Assembly (NCBI RefSeq): GCF_000766145.1
Contig: NZ_JNFB01000016.1
Coordinates: 1 to 62,772, forward strand
Direction: 5' to 3'
DNA length: 62,772 bases
From: Paenilisteria newyorkensis
GTDB taxonomy: Bacteria > Bacillota > Bacilli > Lactobacillales > Listeriaceae
How positions within the stretch are numbered: the first letter of the stretch is position 1; each line of letters begins with the position of its first letter. The position numbers and the translations under genes were made by a program. Under the pieces are notes generated by a model. The model ran no database searches. It was not told the DNA's origin and saw only the letters and a program-made list of their open reading frames with translations. Of this stretch, positions 36,159 through 44,632 are shown piece after piece.

Positions 36159-37832
36159 CTAGATTGTTAGGTGGAGCATCAAAGCCTCGTATGGTTGCAG
36201 CACGATCTTATTTGTCATCGCCTTATGCGGATAGTTGGACTCGAGAATTTGGCAATTTTTATCGTGGTGGCGTTCTGGAAGGTTCCAAACTTGTTCCTCC
36301 GCGCTAAAATTACCAACTACGAGCAATGTTTCGCCGTTCCATTGGCGCTCGTAGTCGTAAATCGTTTCGCTGGCGGCGTCCAGTAACGCGAAATCACCAT
36401 TCGCAAAAATATCGTGACCGCGGCGCAAGGCGATTAAACGCTGATACGTGTAAAAAATCGAGTCGGGATTCGCGAGGGCTTTCTCGACGGTCCAGCTATC
36501 TTCGTGAATCGGTGCCAGCCAAGGCGTCCCATCTGTGAAACCATGATTTGGACCGTCATTCCACTGCATCGGAATCCGCGAATTCTCACGTGATTTCTCA
36601 CGCAAAATCTGCAAGGCATCGGTCTCGGAGACGCCATTCGCAAGCATTTGCTTGTACGCATTCCGTGATTCTGCGTCATCATACTGCGAAATATCCGTGA
36701 AGTTCGCATCGGTCATCGCGATTTCCTCTCCTTGATAGATGTACGTCGTTCCTTGCAAGCCGAACAGGATAATCGCTAAAAGTTTCGCGCTCTGTTCCCG
36801 GTACGCCTGATCATCGGCAAAACGCGCCAACGCCCGCGGTTGATCATGATTCGTCCAAAATAGGGCGTTCCAGCCACCGCCCGCCGCGATTTTCAACTGC
36901 CATTCTGCCATGACGCGTTTCAAGTCCGTCAAGCGATACTTCGCGCTAGCCCATTTTTTCCCGCCTGGATAATCGACCTTCATGTGATGAAAATTAAAGG
37001 CCATCGAAAGCTCTTGTCGTTCTGGATTCGTATATTTGATGCATTGCTCCGGCGTCGTGGATGACATTTCGCCAACCGTCACGAGGTTGTATTTATCAAA
37101 AACGCGACGGTTCATGTGATGCAAATACTCGTGGACATGCGGCCCATCAACGTAGAATTTACGACCATCGTCTTGCGCGGTTGCCAAGGAATCATTCGGG
37201 AAATCGGGATTTTTCGAGATATTATTAATGACGTCCAAACGGAAGCCGTCGATGCCTTTTTCGCCCCACCAAGCCATCATTTGATAGATTTCTTCTTGCA
37301 GTTTCGGGTTTTCCCAGTTTAAATCGGGCATGCCGACTTCATAGAGATGCAAGTAGTATTGGCCAGATGCCGCGTCGAGTTCCCACGCCGAACCGCTGAA
37401 TTTCGATAGCCAGTTATTCGGAGGTCCGCCGCCTGTCGCCGGGTCTTTCCAAATATAGTAATCGCGATACGGATTATCCTTGCCTTTTAGCGCTTCCTGA
37501 AACCAATGATGCTGGTAGGACGTGTGATTGACAACCATATCCATCATAATTTTCAACCCACGACGGTGCGCTTCTTCTAAAAGTTCTTCAAAATCCGCCA
37601 TCGTTCCGTACTGCGGGTCTATCGCGAAATAGTCCGCAATATCATAGCCATTATCGCGTTGCGGCGACACGTACATTGGCGTTAACCAGAGCAAATCGAT
37701 GCCGAGTTTTGCAAGGTAATCTAATTTTTCAATAATACCGCGGATATCCCCGATGCCATCACCGTTCGTATCGTTAAAACTGCGCGGGTAAATCTGGTAA
37801 ACCGTTCCTTTTTGCCACCATTCGTTATTCAT
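36159..37832 (-). CDS. treC: Trehalose-6-phosphate hydrolase (GH13)
   Basis: A 557-residue alpha-amylase-family enzyme cleaving trehalose 6-phosphate to glucose and glucose 6-phosphate. Family motifs are MVVNHTS, GFRLDVIN with the nucleophile Asp, VTVGEMSS with the acid Glu, and WTNHDQPR. Sequence alone does not separate it from oligo-1,6-glucosidase, but it starts 12 bases after the trehalose PTS gene and shares its TreR operators. Length is typical of TreC. Confidence 0.92.
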   Translation of the reverse strand: MNNEWWQKGTVYQIYPRSFNDTNGDGIGDIRGIIEKLDYLAKLGIDLLWLTPMYVSPQRDNGYDIADYFAIDPQYGTMADFEELLEEAHRRGLKIMMDMVVNHTSYQHHWFQEALKGKDNPYRDYYIWKDPATGGGPPNNWLSKFSGSAWELDAASGQYYLHLYEVGMPDLNWENPKLQEEIYQMMAWWGEKGIDGFRLDVINNISKNPDFPNDSLATAQDDGRKFYVDGPHVHEYLHHMNRRVFDKYNLVTVGEMSSTTPEQCIKYTNPERQELSMAFNFHHMKVDYPGGKKWASAKYRLTDLKRVMAEWQLKIAAGGGWNALFWTNHDQPRALARFADDQAYREQSAKLLAIILFGLQGTTYIYQGEEIAMTDANFTDISQYDDAESRNAYKQMLANGVSETDALQILREKSRENSRIPMQWNDGPNHGFTDGTPWLAPIHEDSWTVEKALANPDSIFYTYQRLIALRRGHDIFANGDFALLDAASETIYDYERQWNGETLLVVGNFSAEEQVWNLPERHHDKNCQILESNYPHKAMTNKIVLQPYEALMLHLTI

Positions 37833-37844
37833 CTAAAAATCCTC

Positions 37845-39263
37845 CTAAAATCCTGCATTTCCTTGTTTTCGTCTTGCCATTCCGATAATAAATGTGAGTA
37901 CAAATGGTACGCCAATCGCGATTAGCATGCCAATAGCGTAGGCGCCCCAACCAGCCCGTGTAATCGACAGAATCGAGAACAAGCCGCTGACACCAATGGA
38001 TTGGGAGATGACACCATTGTACGCGATGAAACCACCTGCGAGCCCTGCGCCAATCATCGAACAAACGAAGGCGTACTTGGCGCGTAAATTGACTCCGAAC
38101 ATCGCGGGTTCTGTGATGCCGAGATAGGCGGAAAGCGCGGAAGTGAGCGCGATACTACGGTTCTTTTTATCATGTGTGACAAAAGCCATGGCAAGAGCTG
38201 CCGAGCCTTGTGCGGTATCGGAAAGTGCTTGGATTGGCCAAAACATCGTTCTGCCAGTTGTTGAAATAAGTTGCAAATTGACGGCAAGAAAAGCGTGATG
38301 CATTCCTGTAATAACGAGTAGGGCAAAACATGCGCCGAATAGAACTCCGGTAATCATCGGTGAGATGTTAGATAGATGAACAATACCGTCCGTAATCCAA
38401 TTGGAAATCCATAATGTAATCGGACCAATCGCAATCAGGGAAAGGGCGCTCGTCACAAGCAGCGTCACAGGAGCGACAACCAACAATTGGAAGGCATCCG
38501 CAACTACACGACGCAACGCTTTTTCAATGGAAGCGTATACCCAAGAGGCCACGAGAACCGGCAATACTTGACCTTGGTAGCCAATTTGCGCGACTTCCAG
38601 CCCGAAGAAATTCCAGTAATGCGGCTCCTTCACGCCGATATCATAAGCACTCATCAGCGCAGGATTCACGAGCACAAGTCCGAGCACAATCCCCATCAGC
38701 GGGTTCCCACCGAAATATTTCACCGCCGACCAACCAACAAGCGCTGGCAAGAAAGCAAAGGCGGTCCCAGCAATCATACTAATCATCCCGGCAATACTAG
38801 CCAAGTTCGGATACATATCAACAAGCGATTTACCCTCAACAAAAATGCCAACACCAACAAGCACATTATTAATACCGAGTAAAAGACCACTAGCAACAAT
38901 CGCTGGCAAAATTGGAATGAAAACATCTGCCAGCATTTTCACGATTTTTTGCAGTGGATTCAATTTTTTCGCGTTTTCTTCTTTTAGTTCTGCGGTTGTG
39001 ACTTCTTTGACATTTGTCTGGCGAACGAGTTCTTCGTAAGCTTTGTCGACGGTTCCTTGGCCGATAACGACTTGATACTGGCCATTGGAGCTGAAATTAC
39101 CGCGTACAATGTCGATTTCTTTTAGTGCTTCTTCGTCCACAATGGATTCGTCTTTGAGTTGAAAACGGAGACGGGAGATACAGTGCGTCGCCATGTTGAT
39201 ATTATCTTCGCCACCAATTGCTGCAATAATCGCTGCAACATTCTTTTTTGTAACCTTTGCCAT
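37845..39263 (-). CDS. treB: PTS trehalose-specific EIIBC component
   Basis: A 472-residue sugar permease that imports trehalose as its 6-phosphate. The EIIB domain (residues 1-85) has the phosphorylated Cys28 in ATHCISRLRF. The EIIC domain (about 105-465) has roughly ten membrane segments and the GITEPAMFG motif. There is no EIIA domain, so it must borrow one, usually the glucose EIIA. AGAGGGG lies 8 bases before the ATG. Promoter, two operators and a cre site lie directly upstream. Confidence 0.94.
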   Translation of the reverse strand: MAKVTKKNVAAIIAAIGGEDNINMATHCISRLRFQLKDESIVDEEALKEIDIVRGNFSSNGQYQVVIGQGTVDKAYEELVRQTNVKEVTTAELKEENAKKLNPLQKIVKMLADVFIPILPAIVASGLLLGINNVLVGVGIFVEGKSLVDMYPNLASIAGMISMIAGTAFAFLPALVGWSAVKYFGGNPLMGIVLGLVLVNPALMSAYDIGVKEPHYWNFFGLEVAQIGYQGQVLPVLVASWVYASIEKALRRVVADAFQLLVVAPVTLLVTSALSLIAIGPITLWISNWITDGIVHLSNISPMITGVLFGACFALLVITGMHHAFLAVNLQLISTTGRTMFWPIQALSDTAQGSAALAMAFVTHDKKNRSIALTSALSAYLGITEPAMFGVNLRAKYAFVCSMIGAGLAGGFIAYNGVISQSIGVSGLFSILSITRAGWGAYAIGMLIAIGVPFVLTFIIGMARRKQGNAGF

Positions 39264-39297
39264 CTTAAATTCCCCTCTTTCTGAGCTAACTATAAAA

Positions 39298-39311
39298 TGT
39301 AATCGATTTCA
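39298..39311 (-). promoter_or_regulatory. cre site (CcpA box) at treB
   Basis: TGTAATCGATTTCA matches the cre consensus TGWAANCGNTNWCA at every position. It lies just downstream of the predicted start of transcription, where CcpA binding would block transcription when glucose is present. Confidence 0.85.
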
Positions 39312-39319
39312 TTAGATTT

Positions 39320-39348
39320 ATTATAAGTTGTTTAAACAACTTATGCAA
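39320..39348 (-). promoter_or_regulatory. Sigma-A promoter of treBC with operator 1 in the spacer
   Basis: On the minus strand TTGCAT and TATAAT are separated by 17 bases. The spacer is almost entirely the palindrome 39323-39344, a perfect 22-base inverted repeat centred on TTGTTTAAACAA, so the repressor would sit between the two hexamers. Confidence 0.88.
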
Positions 39349-39355
39349 GCCTTTT

Positions 39356-39383
39356 CTTTAAATTTGTTTAAACAAATTTAAAG
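39356..39383. promoter_or_regulatory. TreR operator 2
   Basis: A perfect 28-base palindrome with the core TTGTTTAAACAA, centred 36 bases from operator 1. A third copy of the core lies upstream of treR itself. Confidence 0.82.
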
Positions 39384-39405
39384 AAACCCCGCCAAGGCGA
39401 GGTTT
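39384..39405 (-). terminator. Intrinsic terminator of the ABC transporter operon
   Basis: On the minus strand AAACCTCGCC pairs with GGCGGGGTTT across a two-base loop, followed by CTTT. It directly abuts operator 2 of treB. Confidence 0.75.
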
Positions 39406-39410
39406 CGGGG

Positions 39411-40088
39411 TTACGATGTTTGGATTAATTGTTTTTCTTTTAGTGTTAAGGTGATGTCGGATTGTTTAGCGATGGATTTATCGTGCGTTACCATGACAAT
39501 GCATTTTCCTTTTTGATGTGCGAGTGCTTTGAACAAGTAGATGATTTTCTCTGCGGTTTCGCCATCTAGATTTCCAGTCGGTTCGTCGGCGAAGATGATC
39601 TGGGCGCTACCGGAAAGGGCTCGGGCGATGGTGACACGTTGTTGTTGTCCGCCGCTGAGTTGCAAGACTGGGCGCTTGATTTGGTCTTCGGTGAGCCCGA
39701 CTTCGGTCAAAACTTTGACGGCATGGGCGCGCTTATTTTTCATGCCGGGGTGTTGGATGCCGATGGCGGTGATGACATTTTGCAGCGCGGTCATGTAGGG
39801 AATGAGATTGTACGCTTGAAAAATGATGGCGCAATGGTTTTTGCGGTACTTTTGCAAGCTGAGTGATTTGTTGAGGCTTTGTTTTTGGAATAAAACTTGG
39901 CCGGCGCTTGGGACATCGAGACCTGACGCGATGGAGAGTATCGTTGTTTTTCCAGATCCTGAGGGGCCTAGAATGGTATAGAACGTGCCGGCATCAAAGG
40001 AGTAGGATGTGTCGAGTAGAATGGTTTGGCTTTTGCCACCGGATTGGTATTTGTACGAGATATTATTCAAACTTAGAATGTTTTCCAT
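39411..40088 (-). CDS. ABC transporter ATP-binding protein, MacB/BceA type
   Basis: A 225-residue ATPase of the lipoprotein/antimicrobial-peptide exporter class. Walker A is GPSGSGKTT, signature LSGGQQQR, Walker [14 protein letters not shown]. It follows the FtsX-type permease gene by 17 bases and ends at the terminator. The set of response regulator, kinase, permease and ATPase reads as one unit, suggesting the transporter responds to a signal such as a cell-envelope-acting peptide. The substrate is inference only. Confidence 0.9.
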   Translation of the reverse strand: MENILSLNNISYKYQSGGKSQTILLDTSYSFDAGTFYTILGPSGSGKTTILSIASGLDVPSAGQVLFQKQSLNKSLSLQKYRKNHCAIIFQAYNLIPYMTALQNVITAIGIQHPGMKNKRAHAVKVLTEVGLTEDQIKRPVLQLSGGQQQRVTIARALSGSAQIIFADEPTGNLDGETAEKIIYLFKALAHQKGKCIVMVTHDKSIAKQSDITLTLKEKQLIQTS

Positions 40089-40105
40089 ATTGGTTCACCT
40101 GTCCT

Positions 40106-41527
40106 TTAATCATTTTTTGATAAGATCATTTTTGGTTGGAGTCTGATGATGAATAAGCATGGGAGTAAGGTTGCGATGATGACAACGAGCATGCCGATGC
40201 CGCCAACTTCGACCATGTCTTGTCTTGAAATGGTGACGTTTACTGAATCGATAGCTTCGCCTTTTGGTTTATCGGCTTCGTCGGAACCACCGAATGAGGC
40301 GACCATTCCGCCTGATTTTGGTTCATTAGCTTCGTCATCTTTGGCTTGTTGAACTTCTTTTGCGAGCATTTGATTCGTGACCGCTTGCCCAATTGGTTGG
40401 CTCGTGAAGCAGGCGATGGAGAAGGCGATCATGCCGATAATGATGACTTCGACAAGGAATTGTCCGATGAGTTTGGCTTTATTTTCGCCGAGTGATAGTA
40501 GGACACCCATTTCAAAGCGGCGTTCGCGAATCGATAGTAGAACGAGTAGCGCTAAAATAAGTCCGCCTGCAAGTGCCGTGATGACAACGATAATATTCGC
40601 GAAGGAAGCGACATTTTGGATAGGTGTAATCATTTTTTTGTAGGCTTCGTCGTTAGCATCCCATCTGTAGAAATCTTTGTCGACCTCGCTTACTTTAGAA
40701 GCTGCTTTTTTGAAGGCGTTGATGAGTTGTGGATCGGTCATGGTGTAGGTTGCTGATGTCAGGGAACCGTTATGTGAGAATGGCATCGCGGCATCGATAG
40801 GCATGTATATTTTATTGGCAGGCTCCATGAAATCTACAGGGAACTGTTGGGAACCGGTGGCTTGATTGCTCGTATAAATACCATGAACGGTAAATTCGAT
40901 AGGTTTATTGGTTTCCATTTCTTTTAGTTTGAACGTATCGCCGACTTTGAGTTTGTTCTGATCAGCAAAGCGTTTTTCGATTACAGCGAGATTGCCTTTA
41001 TCTTTGTTCGTGATACCTTTTCCAGAGACGATTTTTTCTTTGCCCTTTTTAAAAGTGGAGAGGCCATCCGTGTTGTTCGTACCGCTCAGCATGAAGTCTG
41101 GCATTTGTGCTTGGCCGTCTGCGCCACCAGCGACTGTCATACTATTTCCGCCGCCATCCGCATCCTCTTTTTTCTCGGATTTGACGGGGCCTTTGTCGAC
41201 TTTTGCGGCTGAAGCATCGACGAGATATTGGTAGCTTGCGACTTGCTCTAAGTCTTTTACTTTTTTGATTGCTTCCAGTTTAAGCGGGGGAATTTCGCCG
41301 GGTTGTTTTCCAGCTTCCATATCTTTCATTAGCTTGTCCATATTTAAGTTTAGCGTGACGTCACCACCGAGTTTTTTGCGGGCGATATCTGCGCTTTTTT
41401 CGGTAGCTGATTGAATCGCGAAACCTGCGAATACAAGGCTACACAGTACAAATAGTAGGATCAGCATGAGAAGCGACTTCCCTTTCTTGGCCCAAATGCT
41501 GATGCATGCTCTTCTGATAAAATCCAT
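40106..41527 (-). CDS. FtsX-type ABC transporter permease
   Basis: A 473-residue permease: one N-terminal membrane helix (residues about 15-37), a large extracellular MacB-like domain (about 40-310) containing lysine- and glycine-rich stretches, and three C-terminal helices (about 317-337, 361-383 and 437-459). An acidic, glycine-rich insert (residues about 395-425) separates the last two helices. CCTCC on the plus strand at 41537-41541 is its ribosome site, 9 bases from the ATG, and it lies inside one arm of a hairpin. Partner of the ATPase downstream. Confidence 0.88.
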   Translation of the reverse strand: MDFIRRACISIWAKKGKSLLMLILLFVLCSLVFAGFAIQSATEKSADIARKKLGGDVTLNLNMDKLMKDMEAGKQPGEIPPLKLEAIKKVKDLEQVASYQYLVDASAAKVDKGPVKSEKKEDADGGGNSMTVAGGADGQAQMPDFMLSGTNNTDGLSTFKKGKEKIVSGKGITNKDKGNLAVIEKRFADQNKLKVGDTFKLKEMETNKPIEFTVHGIYTSNQATGSQQFPVDFMEPANKIYMPIDAAMPFSHNGSLTSATYTMTDPQLINAFKKAASKVSEVDKDFYRWDANDEAYKKMITPIQNVASFANIIVVITALAGGLILALLVLLSIRERRFEMGVLLSLGENKAKLIGQFLVEVIIIGMIAFSIACFTSQPIGQAVTNQMLAKEVQQAKDDEANEPKSGGMVASFGGSDEADKPKGEAIDSVNVTISRQDMVEVGGIGMLVVIIATLLPCLFIIRLQPKMILSKND

Positions 41528-41537
41528 ATAAAAAAAC

Positions 41538-41582
41538 CTCCAATTTCTTTGATAAAACTAACTTTACCGAAAGAAAATGGAG
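41538..41582 (-). promoter_or_regulatory. Hairpin that hides the permease ribosome site
   Basis: Arms 41538-41550 and 41570-41582 pair at 12 of 13 positions. On the minus strand the second arm includes the GGAGG ribosome site of the permease and is followed by seven T residues. It could work as an attenuator or by masking translation. Confidence 0.55.
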
Positions 41583-41593
41583 ATATGGTGGAC

Positions 41594-43048
41594 CTAATGT
41601 GTAGATTTAGTGGATTTGGGTTCCCAAATACGGAATAGGACGCCGTGTTCTTGATTTTCGAGTGCATAGGCGAGTTTTGACTTCTCAAGGAAAGTTGCGG
41701 TGATGAAGAGCCCGATGCCGCTCCCGCCTGTTGTTTTATTCCCAGATTTCTCGAGACGATAGAACGCATCGAAAAGTTTGGCGATTTCTTCGTCTGGAAT
41801 TTTTGGTGCGTCATTATAGATGGAAAAATGCCAGCCGTCTGTTGTTGTGGTTAGCGTGATGGCGATTGTATCGTCGTTTTGAGAGTATTGGAAGGCGTTA
41901 TGAATGACGTTCGAAATCGCTTTTTCGACGAGTTTTTGGTTAGCATGAATGTGTATATCAGGCGTGATTTGGTTATTCAGGCGACGATTCGCAGCTTCTG
42001 GATGCCACTGTTCTTGTTGGACGCAATCCATGATAAACGCGGAAAGGTCGAAGGTAGTTTTGCTCGTCTCAAAATCAGCGCTATCCACGCGAGATATTTC
42101 CAACATGTCTTGCACGAGCGCGGACATTTGCTCCATCGTCTCGTATGAAAGCTTCAGATAGGTATCGCGATCGCTGTAAGGTCCAACACGGTGAATCATC
42201 GCCTCGAGTTGCCCCATCACGGATGCGATAGGTGATTTCAGTTCATGCGACACAGCAGTGATAAACTGTTTTCGCGTCTCTTCCTGCGCACGTTCCTTCG
42301 CAATTTCCGTTTCGAGTTGCACATTGACTCGCTGTAAATCGATCAAAGTACCTTCTAATTCATGCGCCATTTCATTGAGATGTTGCGATAATTGGCCGAT
42401 TTCGTCCGTTGAATTGACCGGCAAATTCTCAGAGAAGTCGAGTCGCGCCATTTTATTCGCGACAGCATTCATACGCAAGAGCGGCTTCACGGTTCTTTTC
42501 GAGAAAAAGTAAGCCGAGATAAAACTGAGAATGAGCACAAAAATCAAGAAGTAGGGGGCAAAAAGCAGCAATACAGACGAAATATCCGTCAACGGTTGAA
42601 TATTAATAAAATAACGTAAGGTGTAAGGGACGCCATCAATCGTCAAATTCTTCTCAACACTCGTATCACCCGTGGATGAAAAAGTGGCGACAGGAGCTTC
42701 TGTGGTAATGGCAGTTGTAGCTTTCCCCATCGTATTAATCTCGGTAAAAGGGATGTAAATAATTTGATTCATGCTATTCAATAAGAACGGCGAGATGTTA
42801 TTCGTCGACGCAAAATCATCAATCGCGGATTCGACGTCATCTAATGTGCCAGTTTTTGATGCCGCCACGACCAAATCCGCGCCATTTTCTAATTTTTGTT
42901 TTTTATAATCGAGGTAAAAGTTAGGCAGGAATAAGAGCAACATCGCGTAAATCAGGGCGGTGAATACGAGTAATAGCGCCAACGTGATGAAAAAAATCTT
43001 AGCACTGATTTTAGCGCGAATTTTAGTGATCCATTTTATAGCCAGCAC
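41594..43048 (-). CDS. Sensor histidine kinase
   Basis: A 484-residue membrane kinase. Two membrane helices (residues about 17-45 and 158-183) flank an extracytoplasmic sensor of about 110 residues, followed by a HAMP domain, a dimerisation domain with the phosphorylated His268 in AVSHELKSP, and an ATP-binding domain with N box ISNVIHNAFQYS and G box GGSGIGLF. It overlaps the response regulator gene by 26 bases; the GTG start at 43048 has only a poor ribosome site and is uncertain, but coupled translation is likely. Confidence 0.9.
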   Translation of the reverse strand: MLAIKWITKIRAKISAKIFFITLALLLVFTALIYAMLLLFLPNFYLDYKKQKLENGADLVVAASKTGTLDDVESAIDDFASTNNISPFLLNSMNQIIYIPFTEINTMGKATTAITTEAPVATFSSTGDTSVEKNLTIDGVPYTLRYFINIQPLTDISSVLLLFAPYFLIFVLILSFISAYFFSKRTVKPLLRMNAVANKMARLDFSENLPVNSTDEIGQLSQHLNEMAHELEGTLIDLQRVNVQLETEIAKERAQEETRKQFITAVSHELKSPIASVMGQLEAMIHRVGPYSDRDTYLKLSYETMEQMSALVQDMLEISRVDSADFETSKTTFDLSAFIMDCVQQEQWHPEAANRRLNNQITPDIHIHANQKLVEKAISNVIHNAFQYSQNDDTIAITLTTTTDGWHFSIYNDAPKIPDEEIAKLFDAFYRLEKSGNKTTGGSGIGLFITATFLEKSKLAYALENQEHGVLFRIWEPKSTKSTH

Positions 43049-43691
43049 CCCTCACTGTTTGGATTTTGTCGGTGGCGAGTTTCTTGCGCAGATTCTTGAT
43101 GTGGGTGTTGATGATTTTCGTGTCAACGATGTATTCGTAATCCCAGGCCTGTTCCAGCAACATTTCGCGAGTGAAGACGCGGCCTGGATTTTTCATCAGC
43201 AATCGTAAAATATCGAATTCTTTTCGGGTTAATTCGACCGGTTGACCGTTTGATGTGACTTGAAATGTCTCGGTATTTAGCTCGATTTCAGCCAGTTTCA
43301 AAACCGACGCATCTTCATCCGTCTGACCCAAAGAAGTACGGCGAAGTAAGGCCTCCACGCGTTTTAGTAACACTTTATAGGAAAAAGGTTTTTGAATATA
43401 ATCATCGGCGCCTAGTTCGAAACCTTTTAATTCGGAATCTTCTTCACCAAGCGCGGTTAGCATTAAAATAGGGGTGTCTGATTTGGTCCGAATGAGCTCA
43501 CAAAGCGTGTAGCCGTCCATTTTTGGCATCATAATATCCATGATAATCAGGTCAAACGTCTGCGATTCGAAAATGCCAAAAGCCTCCATCCCATTTTCGG
43601 ATGTAAAGACCTCGTATCCCTCTGCCATCAGGAATGCGCGGGTGACTTCCAGAATATTCGGATCATCTTCTACAACTAATATTTTCTTCAT
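43023..43691 (-). CDS. OmpR/PhoB-family response regulator
   Basis: A 222-residue regulator: receiver domain (1-115) with the acidic pocket VVEDD and phosphorylated Asp52 in IIMDIMMPKMDG, then a winged-helix DNA-binding domain (about 128-222) ending in TVRGAGYKM. AAGGAGG lies 6 bases before the ATG at 43691; an earlier ATG at 43718 precedes it. It is the first gene of the kinase/ABC operon. A pair of GGTGGAGT repeats upstream is a good candidate for its own binding site. Confidence 0.92.
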   Translation of the reverse strand: MKKILVVEDDPNILEVTRAFLMAEGYEVFTSENGMEAFGIFESQTFDLIIMDIMMPKMDGYTLCELIRTKSDTPILMLTALGEEDSELKGFELGADDYIQKPFSYKVLLKRVEALLRRTSLGQTDEDASVLKLAEIELNTETFQVTSNGQPVELTRKEFDILRLLMKNPGRVFTREMLLEQAWDYEYIVDTKIINTHIKNLRKKLATDKIQTVRGAGYKMDH

Positions 43692-43721
43692 GTAAACCTC
43701 CTTGAAAACACGACTCACCTC

Positions 43722-43755
43722 ATTATAGCGTACAAAGGTGGAGTTACGGTGGAGT
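43722..43755 (-). promoter_or_regulatory. Promoter and probable regulator box of the two-component operon
   Basis: A TATAAT -10 element (43722-43727 on the minus strand) is preceded, at the -35 position, by a perfect direct repeat GGTGGAGT at 43737-43744 and 43748-43755 (plus-strand reading), 11 bases apart. One helical turn between repeats is typical of OmpR-family binding, and a poor -35 suggests activation. Confidence 0.65.
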
Positions 43756-43758
43756 AGT

Positions 43759-44478
43759 TTATTTTAATCGTTGCGCAGAATCAAAGAAAACGAAGCGGTC
43801 AGGGCGATGGCGTGATTCGGTGTACTCGAACATGGTCCCATCGGCGTCGTACGCATAGTTTTTGACGACCGCCAAGCAATCGTAGTCGGCTAAATCGAGA
43901 TATTGCTTGTCATCGGTGAGTGCTTTTTCAACGACAATGTAGCGTTTGGAAGTCACGATTTTCACGCGGAGCTCGTCTTCAATGTATTCATAGATGGACT
44001 GCGCGGCTTTTTCAGGCGTCAAATCACGCACGACTTTCCGGTCAAAATAATTCACGTCAAGAATGAGTGCTTCCTCTTCGACCAAACGTAAGCGCTTGAT
44101 ATAGTAAACTTCGGTCCCGATAGGCAGCATCGTTTTCTCTGACAAAGCCGCATCGACCGTCAATTCCTCAAAATGAACGACCTTGGTCTGAAAAGTTTTG
44201 TGGTTACGAGTCAGGGATTCCTTCATGCTTTCCACGCCGCCAAACATGAATTCAATCGACTCATGTTGATGAATAACCATGACGCCTTTACCGCGCACAC
44301 TTTGGACGTAGCCATCTTTGACCAGTTCTGAAATCGCACGCCGTACCGTGTTGCGACTACAATGAAAGCGTTCAACAAGAACATGTTCTGTAGGTAACAT
44401 TTCCTTGAAAGCGTAGTGATCCTCGTCAATTTCTTTTTTCAATTCTAAATATATATCATGATACACTGCTTTACCCAT
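43759..44478 (-). CDS. treR: Trehalose operon repressor, GntR/UTRA family
   Basis: A 239-residue regulator with a GntR winged helix (residues about 5-70, with HCSRNTVRRAISELVKDGYV) and a UTRA effector domain (about 90-235) that in TreR binds trehalose 6-phosphate. GGAGG lies close to the ATG at 44478. It is separated from treBC by the two-component/ABC operon, which is unusual, but the operator core TGTTTAAACA occurs both here and at treB, supporting the assignment and self-regulation. Confidence 0.88.
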   Translation of the reverse strand: MGKAVYHDIYLELKKEIDEDHYAFKEMLPTEHVLVERFHCSRNTVRRAISELVKDGYVQSVRGKGVMVIHQHESIEFMFGGVESMKESLTRNHKTFQTKVVHFEELTVDAALSEKTMLPIGTEVYYIKRLRLVEEEALILDVNYFDRKVVRDLTPEKAAQSIYEYIEDELRVKIVTSKRYIVVEKALTDDKQYLDLADYDCLAVVKNYAYDADGTMFEYTESRHRPDRFVFFDSAQRLK

Positions 44479-44503
44479 GTCTTTCCCTCCGATTTCGCTG
44501 ATT

Positions 44504-44513
44504 TGTTTAAACA
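44504..44513. promoter_or_regulatory. Operator core upstream of treR
   Basis: TGTTTAAACA, the same palindromic core as in the treB operators, 26 bases before the treR start codon. The flanks are less symmetric than at treB, so binding may be weaker. Confidence 0.7.
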
Positions 44514-44632
44514 GCATCTGCTTTTATTGTACTAAAGAAAGTTTGAGAAAGAAAGAGAAGGTTTTCATTGGATGTATATGGCAAATAGTGATATATTAGT
44601 ATCGGGTGGAAACAATCAAGAGGAGGATTGGG

